The position numbers and the translations under genes are program-made. A DNA stretch of 64,000 bases from JAWPMT01 sp965601475 (lineage in GTDB: Bacteria; Bacteroidota; Bacteroidia; Cytophagales; Cyclobacteriaceae): assembly GCA_965601475.1 (NCBI GenBank), contig OZ271832.1:2728001-2792000 (forward strand). The letters run 5' to 3'. The notes under the pieces were generated by a model. That model had not been told where the DNA came from and ran no database searches. It saw only the letters and a list, made by a program, of their open reading frames with translations. Shown piece after piece: positions 33,894 to 42,195 of this stretch; the stretch's first letter is position 1; each line of letters begins with the position of its first letter.

Positions 33894-34592
33894 GTGATTA
33901 ATTACGCAAAAAGCATCTTCACTGATTTTGTTTCTACTTTATATCCCACAAATTGTCTCAATTGTTCGGATATTCTAGTGGCAAACGAAGAGTACTTGTG
34001 TGCTCACTGCCGGTTGGATATGCCCTGGACGGATTTTCATTTAAACCCCAAAAACAGGTTACTGGCCCGTTTTTCACACTTGCCCGAGGTCAAAGCTGCC
34101 TATGCTTACATCTACTTTCACCGTGGAGGCCTGGCACAAAAGCTTTTGCATGACTTGAAATACAAGGGCAACCATGAGCTAGGTCAACATCTGGGGCGTG
34201 TCTATGGGGCTGTTCTTGCGGAACACGACCTTCATGTGGATCTAATCCTTCCTGTGCCAATTCACCCCACGAAAAAAAAGAAAAGGGGTTACAATCAGGC
34301 CGATCACATCGCCCGGGGCCTATCGACCTCGCTGAATATATCCCTGTCGACTACAGCGTTGGTCAAGAAGGTCGAAAACCGCTCTCAGACTAACAAGTCA
34401 AAACTCCAAAGATGGCAGAATGTCGAAAGCGTCTTTGAAGTTGTGTTGCCGGAGGTTGTCAGGGGCAAGCGGATCATGCTGGTGGATGATGTCATAACAA
34501 CTGGTGCCACCATGACATCTCTGTGTGAGCTCCTGAGCCTTCATGGTGTAGAGGAAATACACGTTTGTGCGATTGCCACTGGCGTCAAATAA
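33894..34592 (+). CDS. comF: ComF family phosphoribosyltransferase-like protein
   Basis: The protein is 232 residues from GTG 33894. An N-terminal zinc ribbon is formed by CLNC (about 19-22) and CAHC (about 35-38). A phosphoribosyltransferase domain follows, with FHRGGLAQKLLHDLKYKGN, PVPIHPTKKKKRGYNQ and the PRPP loop IMLVDDVITTGATM. ComF proteins act in natural DNA uptake; the biochemical role is unclear. The frame stays open to 33825, but that part overlaps the divergent gene and does not look like ComF. It is followed by a strong bidirectional terminator. Confidence 0.88.
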   Translation: MINYAKSIFTDFVSTLYPTNCLNCSDILVANEEYLCAHCRLDMPWTDFHLNPKNRLLARFSHLPEVKAAYAYIYFHRGGLAQKLLHDLKYKGNHELGQHLGRVYGAVLAEHDLHVDLILPVPIHPTKKKKRGYNQADHIARGLSTSLNISLSTTALVKKVENRSQTNKSKLQRWQNVESVFEVVLPEVVRGKRIMLVDDVITTGATMTSLCELLSLHGVEEIHVCAIATGVK

Positions 34593-34595
34593 AAA

Positions 34596-34617
34596 AAGCT
34601 ACCTAACCAGGTAGCTT
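34596..34617. terminator. Bidirectional intrinsic terminator between comF and gldJ
   Basis: AAGCTACCT (34596-34604), a 4-nt loop and AGGTAGCTT (34609-34617) form a perfect 9-bp stem. It is flanked by an A-run on the left and CTTTTC on the right, so it can end transcription from both comF and gldJ. Confidence 0.88.
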
Positions 34618-34645
34618 CTTTTCTTCAATACTTTTCTATTGCCGT

Positions 34646-35989
34646 TTAGTAGTTTGTTCCGGCATGTATCATCGCACATCTAAATCCGATCGTTGCAGTC
34701 GCGGAGTCCTCCATGAGGGAGCGTCTCGTTCCAGGAGACATCCAATATGCCACATCTTGCCAAGAACCGCCTTTGTAAACTCGCATTCTACGCATCGGAG
34801 GACTGTCGGGGTTGAATTCTGAAACCGAAATTCCTGCAGCCTCTGCCTGATCCTGTGAGTACGGCTGTTCGTTTCCGATGAAGCTATATTCTGCATCATA
34901 GCCTGACTCCCCGTCCAGGAATCCATCTCTTCGCACCGGGTTGAAATCTTCCACATCCTGGAATGACAACGGACGATATACATCCTGCACCCATTCGTTT
35001 ACATTGCCAGCCATATTGTATAGGCCAAAGTCATTGGGAGGATAATCGTAGACATAGGTAGTAAGCATTGCGCCATCGTTCAACTTACCGGCTATACCCG
35101 CGTAATCGCCTCGCCCTCTTTTGAAATTTGCCAGGAAGAATCCCATACTCTTGCCATAAGGATTCCTCAGGGCATGGCCGTCCCAAGGGTACAATCTCCT
35201 GTGCGTCTGATTCTCATTCAACCATTGCGTACCGATAAGGGCTTGAGCCGCATATTCCCATTCCGCTTCTGTTGGCAATCGGTAATTGGGTAAAACCACA
35301 CCAGATTCCAATGGAATACGCTGGCTGCCTCCGCTGGAGACGCCGCCAGATGCGTCATCTTCTGCACCAGCAAACGCGTCATCTCCTCCTCCGCTGGCAA
35401 TGGGATCAAGCAATCCTGCATCTTCAGCTAATTTCAAGTTGACAACATCGGTTCTCCACCTGCAGTAGTTAACCGCTTGGCGCCAGTTCACACCGACGAC
35501 CGGGAAAAACCGAAATCCTGGATATCGATAGTAGTGATCAACATAAGGGTCATTGAATGCCAGATCTTTCGCCCAGACGGTTGTATCAGGAAGGTTATTC
35601 TTCCAGTATACCTCGTCTGAGTCCAAGCGGATGTAGTACTCATATTCTAGCCAATGGATATTAGCTACTTCTGTCTCATCCATATAGAAAGATGCTACTG
35701 TTACCGTTCGTTCAATGTTGTCCCTGTTGGTGAGCAAATCTTCTTCGAAGGAACCCAACACGGTACGACCGCCTTCGATAAAAATAAGATTTGGACCTGC
35801 AGGCTGCCCTTGATACTCATTTACGGCAAAGCCCCCTTCGGCATTGTACTCATATCCAGTTGCTCTACTATAGCCTCCCGGACTGGTACTTGTTGGGTTG
35901 CCACCACCACCAAGGAAACAAGAACTTAGCAATGATGCACTCACCAGGGAGATTACCCCAGCGTAAGTAGCACGCAATAAATTTTTCAT
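34646..35989 (-). CDS. gldJ: Gliding motility lipoprotein GldJ (FGE-sulfatase fold)
   Basis: This 447-residue lipoprotein has a signal ending at SLLSSC (about Cys24) and the formylglycine-generating-enzyme-like fold of GldJ and GldK. The sequence LIFIEGGRTVLGSFEED, SFYMDETEVANIHWLEY, FFPVVGVNWRQAVNYCRWR and the C-terminal TIGFRCAMI point to GldJ rather than GldK. In flavobacteria GldJ is needed for gliding and stabilises GldK, part of the type IX secretion ring. A Gly/Ser/Asp-rich low-complexity insert (around 35325-35405) lies between two conserved blocks. A TTG-N18-TATTTTTG promoter precedes the gene. Confidence 0.82.
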   Translation of the reverse strand: MKNLLRATYAGVISLVSASLLSSCFLGGGGNPTSTSPGGYSRATGYEYNAEGGFAVNEYQGQPAGPNLIFIEGGRTVLGSFEEDLLTNRDNIERTVTVASFYMDETEVANIHWLEYEYYIRLDSDEVYWKNNLPDTTVWAKDLAFNDPYVDHYYRYPGFRFFPVVGVNWRQAVNYCRWRTDVVNLKLAEDAGLLDPIASGGGDDAFAGAEDDASGGVSSGGSQRIPLESGVVLPNYRLPTEAEWEYAAQALIGTQWLNENQTHRRLYPWDGHALRNPYGKSMGFFLANFKRGRGDYAGIAGKLNDGAMLTTYVYDYPPNDFGLYNMAGNVNEWVQDVYRPLSFQDVEDFNPVRRDGFLDGESGYDAEYSFIGNEQPYSQDQAEAAGISVSEFNPDSPPMRRMRVYKGGSWQDVAYWMSPGTRRSLMEDSATATIGFRCAMIHAGTNY

Positions 35990-36042
35990 AACCTGTTTTT
36001 TCTACGCGTAGTAATTCAACTACCAAATAAAAAGAAATATCT

Positions 36043-36071
36043 CAAAAATACGGAGTTATATATTAACCCAA
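36043..36071 (-). promoter_or_regulatory. Bacteroidota-type promoter of gldJ
   Basis: On the minus strand, TTG (36071-36069), an 18-bp spacer and TATTTTTG (36050-36043) match the consensus, 53 bp upstream of the gldJ ATG. A short ATTCTT/AAGAAT dyad lies just upstream (36077-36091). Confidence 0.5.
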
Positions 36072-36128
36072 GGTGAATTCTTCCTAAGAATAATGGCTGG
36101 AATCGCATAATTATTGTGTGAATCGAAA

Positions 36129-39100
36129 CTAAATTTCGATGTCACCCAACCTTTGCAAGGCCATTTCTATCCCTTCAATTTTTTCGAAAGTAATAATCAG
36201 CTTCTTCCGATATTCCCTCATACTGGCTCTTGCATGTGGCTGCTTCAGGTAATTCAACACCATTCCAAATGTTTCGGATTGAAAGTAATCATCATTGCCA
36301 TCTACCTGGACATAGCACTTCAACTTCTCGTTCTTCAATGAAATCTTTTCAAATCCAAGGCGCATTCCCTGCCAACGCAATTTGACGCTCTCAATCAGAT
36401 CTACGACAGCGGGAGGTACCGTACCAAAACGGTCCTGTAGCGTTGTTCTAAATTCAACAAGCTGATTATCTGCCTTGAGGTTGTCCAATTGTGAATATAA
36501 ATTTATCCGTTCGCTAACGTTCTCAACGTAATCTGATGGGATCAATATCTCAAGGTCGGTCTCGACCAGACAATCTATTTTGAAGCCATGCTGCTGATTA
36601 TTCCCTTCTTCACTCTGAAACAGCTCCTTGAATTCTGTTTCCTTCAATTCCCCGACAGCCTCTTCGAGTATCTTGTGATACATATCAAAACCCATGTCAT
36701 TGATGAATCCGCTTTGCTCGCTTCCAAGTAAGTTGCCAGCCCCCCGAATGTCAAGATCCCGCATGGCTACTTTGAAACCGTCACCCAGATCAGAGAACTC
36801 TTCCAATGTTTGCAGTCTTTTCCTCGCATCTGTTGTCAGGGTGGAAGTGGGTGGTGTGATCAGATAGCAATACGCTTTGGTATTGGAACGGCCCACACGA
36901 CCCCTCATTTGGTGTAGGTCAGAGAGTCCAAACATATGGGCTCTATTGATTATTATGGTATTGGCGTTAGGAATATCCAGCCCCGATTCGATGATATTGG
37001 TAGATACCAGGACATCATACTCGCCATTGATGAATTTCATCATGATTTTCTCCAAGACCTTACCCTCCATTTGCCCATGCGCGATCCCGATTCGTGCATC
37101 CGGAACCAACTTGAGAATGATGTTGGCCATATTTTCGATATCGCCTACGCGATTATGGACAAAGAAAACTTGACCATCGCGTCTTATTTCGTTGCTAATT
37201 GCGTCTCGGATGATTTCCTCGCTAAACTCATGCAACTCCGTGGTGACCGGTCTTCTGTTTGGTGGTGGAGTAGAAATGACCGACAAGTCACGTGCCCCCA
37301 TCAATGAGAAATGGAGTGTCCTTGGGATCGGCGTGGCCGTCAGTGTCAATGCGTCGACATCCACCCGCATCTCTTTGAGCCGTTCCTTCACCTTTACCCC
37401 AAACTTCTGCTCCTCGTCTATGACCATGAGCCCGATATCCTTGAATTCAACATCCTTATTGACCACGCGGTGGGTCCCGATGAGAATATCCAACTCACCG
37501 GATTTCACCCTCTTCCTGATTTCCGTTATCTCTTTCGAGGTTCTGAATCGATTGATATAATCAATGCTGATGGGGAAGTTTTCTAACCTTTTGCTGAAGG
37601 TATGAAAATGCTGCAACGCCAAAATCGTGGTAGGTACAAGAACAGCCACCTGCTTACCACTGTTCACAGCTTTAAATGCTGAACGGATAGCAACTTCGGT
37701 TTTACCGAAACCCACATCTCCACATACGAGACGATCCATAGGGTGAGGCTGTTCCATATCCGCCTTTACATCCTCCGTCGCCTTTGACTGGTCCGGGGTA
37801 TCTTGGTAGATAAAGCTTGATTCCAATTCTGCCTGAAGGAAATCATCTGGCGGGTAGCTGAATCCAGGTGCCGATTTTCGTTTTGCGTAGAGATTGATAA
37901 GGTCCTTGGCGATGTCCTTTACTTTCCGCTTTACTCTCTTCTTTTTGTTCTCCCAATCCTGAGATCCCAGTTTGTTTACAGCAGGAGGTCCCGCTTCCTT
38001 TCCTGCATACCTTGAGATCTTATGTAGCGAATGAATGCTGACATAGAGGAGATCGTCATCGCGGTATACCAGTCTCAACGCTTCTTGTTGGTGACCATTA
38101 TTATCAACTGTATCCAGTCCTGCAAAGCGGCCAATACCATAATCCATGTGAACCACATAATCGCCGGGTTTGAGCGCATGAAGCTCTTTCAAGGTGAGCG
38201 CCTTCTTCTTATTGAACTTGTCTCTGGATTTGGGTGCGAGATAGCGATCAAAAATTTGATGATCGGTGTAGCATACAATCATCTCGTCACGATCAATAAA
38301 CCCTCTGCCAATACCCAGCCTAACAGTTTCGAAACGTATGTCCGGACCGATCTCTTCAAATATGGTTTTGAGCCGATCCACTTGTTTCACGCTGTTTACC
38401 GCGATCAGAATTTCAAAATCCTGGTTTTGAAAATCTTCGAGATTCTGAGCAAGCAGGTCAAAGTTTTTGTGGAAAGATGGCTGAGGGCTGAACTGAAGTT
38501 CATAAGTCGCAGCTTTTTCCAGGTAGAACCGCTGACCAAACTCTACTTTCACGAATGCCTCTAGCTCCTCTTTTGTAATGTCTCCCGACGAATAGATCTG
38601 GTCAGGACTATTGATGACCTGTGTGTTGTTGGTCGCAGACATGATTTGTGCGAACGAACTCTGCACTTTTTCAAACCCCTTGTTCACCACATCAATCAGC
38701 CCACGGTAGTCCTTCATCCAGATGATACTGGATGCGGGTATGAAAGAGAAAAAGGTTTGTCGTTGCTCAGTTAGTAACTTGGTTTGAACATCGGGTACGA
38801 TGCTCATACTTTCCAAACTGCCTTTGGAAAGCTGCGATTCTGGCTCGAATTCGCGAATGCTCTCTATTTCGTCTCCAAATAGCTCTACCCGATAGGGAAG
38901 GTCTCTCGAAAAAGAATAGATATCGATGATCCCTCCCCGGATAGCGAATTGCCCTGGCTCATAAACGAAGTCTGTCCTCTCAAAATCATATGACACCAGT
39001 ACCTCGGTAATGAAACTGACATCCAGTTTGTCACCTACGCTTGCGGCCATTGTGTGTTCCTTCAGTGATTTCTTGTTGATCACTTTTTCAGTTAGCGCTT

Positions 39101-39494
39101 CAGGATAAGTGACAATAGACAGGGGCTTTTCCCGCTTGCTGATGGCGTTTAGTACCTCTGCTCTTTGAAGTACGTTGGCGTTTTCCGTTTCCTCAAATTG
39201 ATAGGCTTTCTTGTGAGATGTTGGGAAAAAAAGCAGTTGGTCGGCATCGGAAATAAATTCCTGTGCATCACTGAAGAATTGCCTGGCTTCCTCATAGTCA
39301 TGCAATATGGCGATGCTGACCTCTTGGCTGCTGCTAATTGTGCAGTAGATCAGGGCGTCAGCGCTGCCGGCCAGGCCTTTCAAAGCGAGGTCTTTTCCTT
39401 TTTTCAGGTTGTCCATGGCGGACTGCAGCACTACGCTTCTCTCGTATCTTTCGAAGATGTCTTTTAAACTCACGGCTTTTTCAAGGGGACGCAA
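36129..39494 (-). CDS. mfd: Transcription-repair coupling factor Mfd
   Basis: The 1121-residue protein has the full Mfd layout: UvrB-like N-terminal domains, an RNA polymerase-interacting domain (about 450-540, LHALKPGDYVVHMDYGIGRF), superfamily 2 helicase motifs (Walker A VCGDVGFGKTEVAIR, DEE-type box VIDEEQKFG, TATPIPRTL, QMRGRVGRS) and a C-terminal TRCF domain. It removes RNA polymerase stalled at lesions and recruits UvrA. The longest frame starts at TTG 39494; GTG 39473 is an equally plausible start. Confidence 0.95.
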   Translation of the reverse strand: MRPLEKAVSLKDIFERYERSVVLQSAMDNLKKGKDLALKGLAGSADALIYCTISSSQEVSIAILHDYEEARQFFSDAQEFISDADQLLFFPTSHKKAYQFEETENANVLQRAEVLNAISKREKPLSIVTYPEALTEKVINKKSLKEHTMAASVGDKLDVSFITEVLVSYDFERTDFVYEPGQFAIRGGIIDIYSFSRDLPYRVELFGDEIESIREFEPESQLSKGSLESMSIVPDVQTKLLTEQRQTFFSFIPASSIIWMKDYRGLIDVVNKGFEKVQSSFAQIMSATNNTQVINSPDQIYSSGDITKEELEAFVKVEFGQRFYLEKAATYELQFSPQPSFHKNFDLLAQNLEDFQNQDFEILIAVNSVKQVDRLKTIFEEIGPDIRFETVRLGIGRGFIDRDEMIVCYTDHQIFDRYLAPKSRDKFNKKKALTLKELHALKPGDYVVHMDYGIGRFAGLDTVDNNGHQQEALRLVYRDDDLLYVSIHSLHKISRYAGKEAGPPAVNKLGSQDWENKKKRVKRKVKDIAKDLINLYAKRKSAPGFSYPPDDFLQAELESSFIYQDTPDQSKATEDVKADMEQPHPMDRLVCGDVGFGKTEVAIRSAFKAVNSGKQVAVLVPTTILALQHFHTFSKRLENFPISIDYINRFRTSKEITEIRKRVKSGELDILIGTHRVVNKDVEFKDIGLMVIDEEQKFGVKVKERLKEMRVDVDALTLTATPIPRTLHFSLMGARDLSVISTPPPNRRPVTTELHEFSEEIIRDAISNEIRRDGQVFFVHNRVGDIENMANIILKLVPDARIGIAHGQMEGKVLEKIMMKFINGEYDVLVSTNIIESGLDIPNANTIIINRAHMFGLSDLHQMRGRVGRSNTKAYCYLITPPTSTLTTDARKRLQTLEEFSDLGDGFKVAMRDLDIRGAGNLLGSEQSGFINDMGFDMYHKILEEAVGELKETEFKELFQSEEGNNQQHGFKIDCLVETDLEILIPSDYVENVSERINLYSQLDNLKADNQLVEFRTTLQDRFGTVPPAVVDLIESVKLRWQGMRLGFEKISLKNEKLKCYVQVDGNDDYFQSETFGMVLNYLKQPHARASMREYRKKLIITFEKIEGIEMALQRLGDIEI

Positions 39495-39556
39495 AATTCA
39501 CAAAACTTTCCAACCATATCGAAAAAGAACTAGTTAATATCCTTACAGTTTCAAAA

Positions 39557-40168
39557 ATGGAAGGCCAAAGGGTACATACACAAGTTAGGAAGTCACTTGA
39601 AAGACTCGAGAAAACACATCCACTGTCCTTGATAGTCAGTTTGCTATTGGTGGCAGGTGCTGCTTTTTTTCTATACCTCATGGCCTCGCTGCTTGCTCTG
39701 GAAGGTGAGCTAACTTTCGATATCGATGGCCGCTTGGTTCTGGGGATGGTGGTCCTTTTTATTCCAGCCTATTTTGTCTCCGGCTTTAAGCAGGACTTCG
39801 AACTGGAACGCAGGAAGCAAGTGCTCCAGGCACTGTTGGTTTCAGTAATTTCAATCGCTCTTTTCTTAACTTCTCAATACATATCCTGGAGGCCAACGCT
39901 GTCCTCGACTTCCGATTCTGTTAACATAGCAGTGAAGATCTTTTCACTGATCCTGATTAGTCATGCTGTACTGTCCTTTGGCGTGATGTTGCAATTGGCC
40001 TACTTGGCCTCCCGATATGCCAGGTGCCTGTCAGACCCTATCTTATCACTGCTGACTTTCTCCAATCCCTTTGAGAAACTGAAGCTGATCATGGTGAGGA
40101 GAATTTTGATTTTTATTCAAATTGCTTGGGCTTTCATCCTGATCATGGCGGCAACACTTCTGTCCTAA
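39557..40168 (+). CDS. Multi-pass membrane protein of unknown function
   Basis: The protein is 203 residues from ATG 39557, with about five hydrophobic helices (about 23-44, 57-75, 90-110, 125-150 and 180-202). The amphipathic N-terminus is basic (QRVHTQVRKSLERLEKTHP). The frame is open further upstream to 39338, but that part is antisense to mfd and lacks features. No family is recognised. It is divergent from mfd, with 62 bp between the starts. Confidence 0.65.
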   Translation: MEGQRVHTQVRKSLERLEKTHPLSLIVSLLLVAGAAFFLYLMASLLALEGELTFDIDGRLVLGMVVLFIPAYFVSGFKQDFELERRKQVLQALLVSVISIALFLTSQYISWRPTLSSTSDSVNIAVKIFSLILISHAVLSFGVMLQLAYLASRYARCLSDPILSLLTFSNPFEKLKLIMVRRILIFIQIAWAFILIMAATLLS

Positions 40169-40298
40169 TAGAAATATTTTAATTTTTTTTTGAAACCTTT
40201 CAAGATCAAAAAGAGTATAAGACAGTAAGAGACGAGTAATATTAAACGTTTCTAATACGTTTTTAGGTTACTTTTCTTTTAGGTTAGGTTGGTGATTT

Positions 40299-40337
40299 AG
40301 GGCGTTTGTCTTCCCAGGACAGCGCCCTTACTTTTTT
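40299..40337 (+). terminator. Intrinsic terminator
   Basis: AGGGCG (40299-40304) pairs with CGCCCT (40323-40328), with an inner TGTC/GACA extension and one bulge, followed by TACTTTTTT. It lies 130 bp after the membrane-protein gene. The intervening stretch carries short TTTTAGGTT repeats and no ORF, so a small RNA ending here is possible. Confidence 0.65.
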
Positions 40338-40399
40338 ATTGACAATAAATTTCATCAGCTGAAGACCACCCACCATCTTGCTCCAATTACTTTTGGGAG

Positions 40400-41164
40400 A
40401 TGAAAAAATCACTCATCATTTTCGCATTGCTGTCGATGGTACAACTAGGCTTTGCATGGGGCCCAACCGGACACCGTGTAGTAGGTTTAATTGCTGAGTA
40501 TCACCTCTCGAAGAAAGCGATGAAGCGAGTGACCGCCATACTCAAAGATGAGACCATGGCCGAAGCAAGCACCTTTATGGATTTCATCAAATCCGATCGT
40601 AAGTATGACCACATGTCTCCATGGCATTACTGTACGATCCCGGATGGCCAAACATACGCTGATGCAGGGACTCCTCCTGAAGGTGACGTCATCGTGACCA
40701 TTGAAAGGTTGATTAGCGAGTTGAAAAGCGGGCAATTCACTGACGAGGACGAGGCCTTTGCATTGAAGTGTTTGATTCATCTCATAGGAGATATACATCA
40801 ACCCTTGCATGTCGGTAACGGAAAGGATCGTGGCGGCAATGATATCAAAGTGGAATATTTCTACAAGCCATCGAATCTGCATCGCGTTTGGGACAGTGGC
40901 ATCATTGAGGAGCAGAAGTACAGCTATACCGAGTACACAGAATGGATCAACCATCCGACAAATGCTGATTTGGTCCAATGGAGGAATGATAATGTGCGTA
41001 CCTGGGCCCTGGAATCGGCTGAACTACGAACGCAGGTCTATGACATTCCCGAAAATGGGAAATTGAGTTGGAGATACAATTATGACCAGATTGATACGGT
41101 CAACCGTCGCCTGCTCCAGGCTGGTGTAAGACTGGCCTATGTGTTGGATATGATTTACGGCTGA
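40400..41164 (+). CDS. S1/P1-type nuclease, secreted
   Basis: The 254-residue protein has a signal peptide (MKKSLIIFALLSMVQLGFA) and, right after the expected cleavage site, Trp20 as the mature N-terminal residue. Trp20 together with His25 (WGPTGHR) provides ligands for the tri-zinc centre, as in P1 nuclease. Further zinc ligands lie in DKYDHMSPWHY-like SDRKYDHMSPWHYC, HLIGDIHQPLHVG and NLHRVWDSGII. These enzymes degrade single-stranded DNA and RNA and remove 3'-phosphates. Periplasmic or extracellular nutrient scavenging is likely. Confidence 0.9.
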   Translation: MKKSLIIFALLSMVQLGFAWGPTGHRVVGLIAEYHLSKKAMKRVTAILKDETMAEASTFMDFIKSDRKYDHMSPWHYCTIPDGQTYADAGTPPEGDVIVTIERLISELKSGQFTDEDEAFALKCLIHLIGDIHQPLHVGNGKDRGGNDIKVEYFYKPSNLHRVWDSGIIEEQKYSYTEYTEWINHPTNADLVQWRNDNVRTWALESAELRTQVYDIPENGKLSWRYNYDQIDTVNRRLLQAGVRLAYVLDMIYG

Positions 41165-41593
41165 TTAGAATTCGTTGAAGAACTTCAGTGTTTCAAGGAA
41201 CTGTCCCGCATCCTGGTAGCCCCTGGCTAGCGACTTTTGCTCGAACCCATCATCCCAGAAGACAATGGTTGGAAGGTCCTGGACACCCCAGCTTGCCGCG
41301 ATTTCCTTTGGGGTATTGCGAACCCCTTGAAAATCCACCATTTCCTTCCCTTCATACTCCAGGCGAACTGCGTAATAGTTGGCATGTATATAACTCTGAA
41401 CAGATGCATCAGAAAATGTCTCCTTCTCCATGACCTTGCACCACTTACACCAATCGGCTACAATGTCGACAAATACTTTTTTCGGTTCATCCGCCACTTT
41501 TTTCTGGACTTCTTCTAGTGTCAGCCATTGGATCTCCTGGCTGGTGGCGGCAAGGGAATTCAGGATGAGTAGGAAAGCAATCAAAGCTCTCAC
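41165..41593 (-). CDS. Periplasmic thioredoxin-family protein
   Basis: This 142-residue protein has a short signal peptide and a thioredoxin fold like the C-terminal domain of DsbD. The redox motif is CKWC in VADWCKWCKVMEKETFSD (about residues 49-52), and the cis-Pro region is VQDLPTIVFWDDGF. It probably reduces or isomerises exported proteins. The GTG start lies 3 bp after the stop of the TerB-like gene, so they may be co-transcribed. Its stop abuts the stop of the convergent nuclease gene with no gap. Confidence 0.82.
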   Translation of the reverse strand: MRALIAFLLILNSLAATSQEIQWLTLEEVQKKVADEPKKVFVDIVADWCKWCKVMEKETFSDASVQSYIHANYYAVRLEYEGKEMVDFQGVRNTPKEIAASWGVQDLPTIVFWDDGFEQKSLARGYQDAGQFLETLKFFNEF

Positions 41594-41596
41594 TTT

Positions 41597-42055
41597 CTAA
41601 AGGATTACCGAGCGGAGCTTGTCAGTTGCTCGCTCATGTTCTACAAGTGCCTCAATAGCGAGGACGGTTTCTTTGTTCAGCTTCAACATTGACGCAGCTT
41701 CGCCAACTTTTTCCCGCTCATCATCGGCATAATCATCATCGGCATAGCTCATCCGGATCGCATCATAGATCAAGAGCTTATTGAAGCTCGCCACTGTCCG
41801 AGAGTCGATTCTACCGAAAACTTCATACAGATCTTCTTCTTCAAAATCATATTCCTCCCACTGCGCAACAATGCTCTCTTCTACATCCAATGCCTGTGCA
41901 AGGCTTATGGTCAGCCACTCCAATTCCGGATCGGAGACTTCTCCATCCGAACCAGCAATAATCAATAGAGCAAAGCCATAGTCTTTCCATGATTCTTTAG
42001 GTACTAACGCCATACCATAAAAAACCGGAGCTATGTTGAACAAATCCTGAGCCAT
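41597..42055 (-). CDS. TerB-like acidic helical protein
   Basis: The protein is 152 residues from ATG 42055 (a TTG at 42061 is possible). It is helical and acidic, with DGEVSDPELEWLTISLAQAL and YADDDYADDEREKVGEAASM. Such paired D-G-x-x-x-x-E-x-x-x-L helices are the mark of TerB/DjlA-type domains, which may bind divalent metal. Tellurite resistance itself is not implied. It precedes the thioredoxin gene by 3 bp. No signal peptide, so it is cytoplasmic. Confidence 0.55.
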   Translation of the reverse strand: MAQDLFNIAPVFYGMALVPKESWKDYGFALLIIAGSDGEVSDPELEWLTISLAQALDVEESIVAQWEEYDFEEEDLYEVFGRIDSRTVASFNKLLIYDAIRMSYADDDYADDEREKVGEAASMLKLNKETVLAIEALVEHERATDKLRSVIL

Positions 42056-42195
42056 AACCAATACGAGTATTTGGCCACAAATTAATGAGGAATAACCGGA
42101 ATTCTAAAGTGCGCTGGCCTTTCGTAATCAATTTCGTCCAGGATTTGATTTGTCGGCTTCGCGCCGTATCTTTTTCACGGAAACCACTTTTACCT

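Noticed and set aside
39338..39556. N-terminal extension of the membrane protein gene into mfd
   Set aside because: Antisense to mfd, with a basic, low-hydrophobicity sequence unlike the rest of the protein.
40388..40395. TACTTTTG box just before the S1/P1 nuclease ATG
   Set aside because: It would imply a leaderless transcript, and no TTG element lies at the expected distance.
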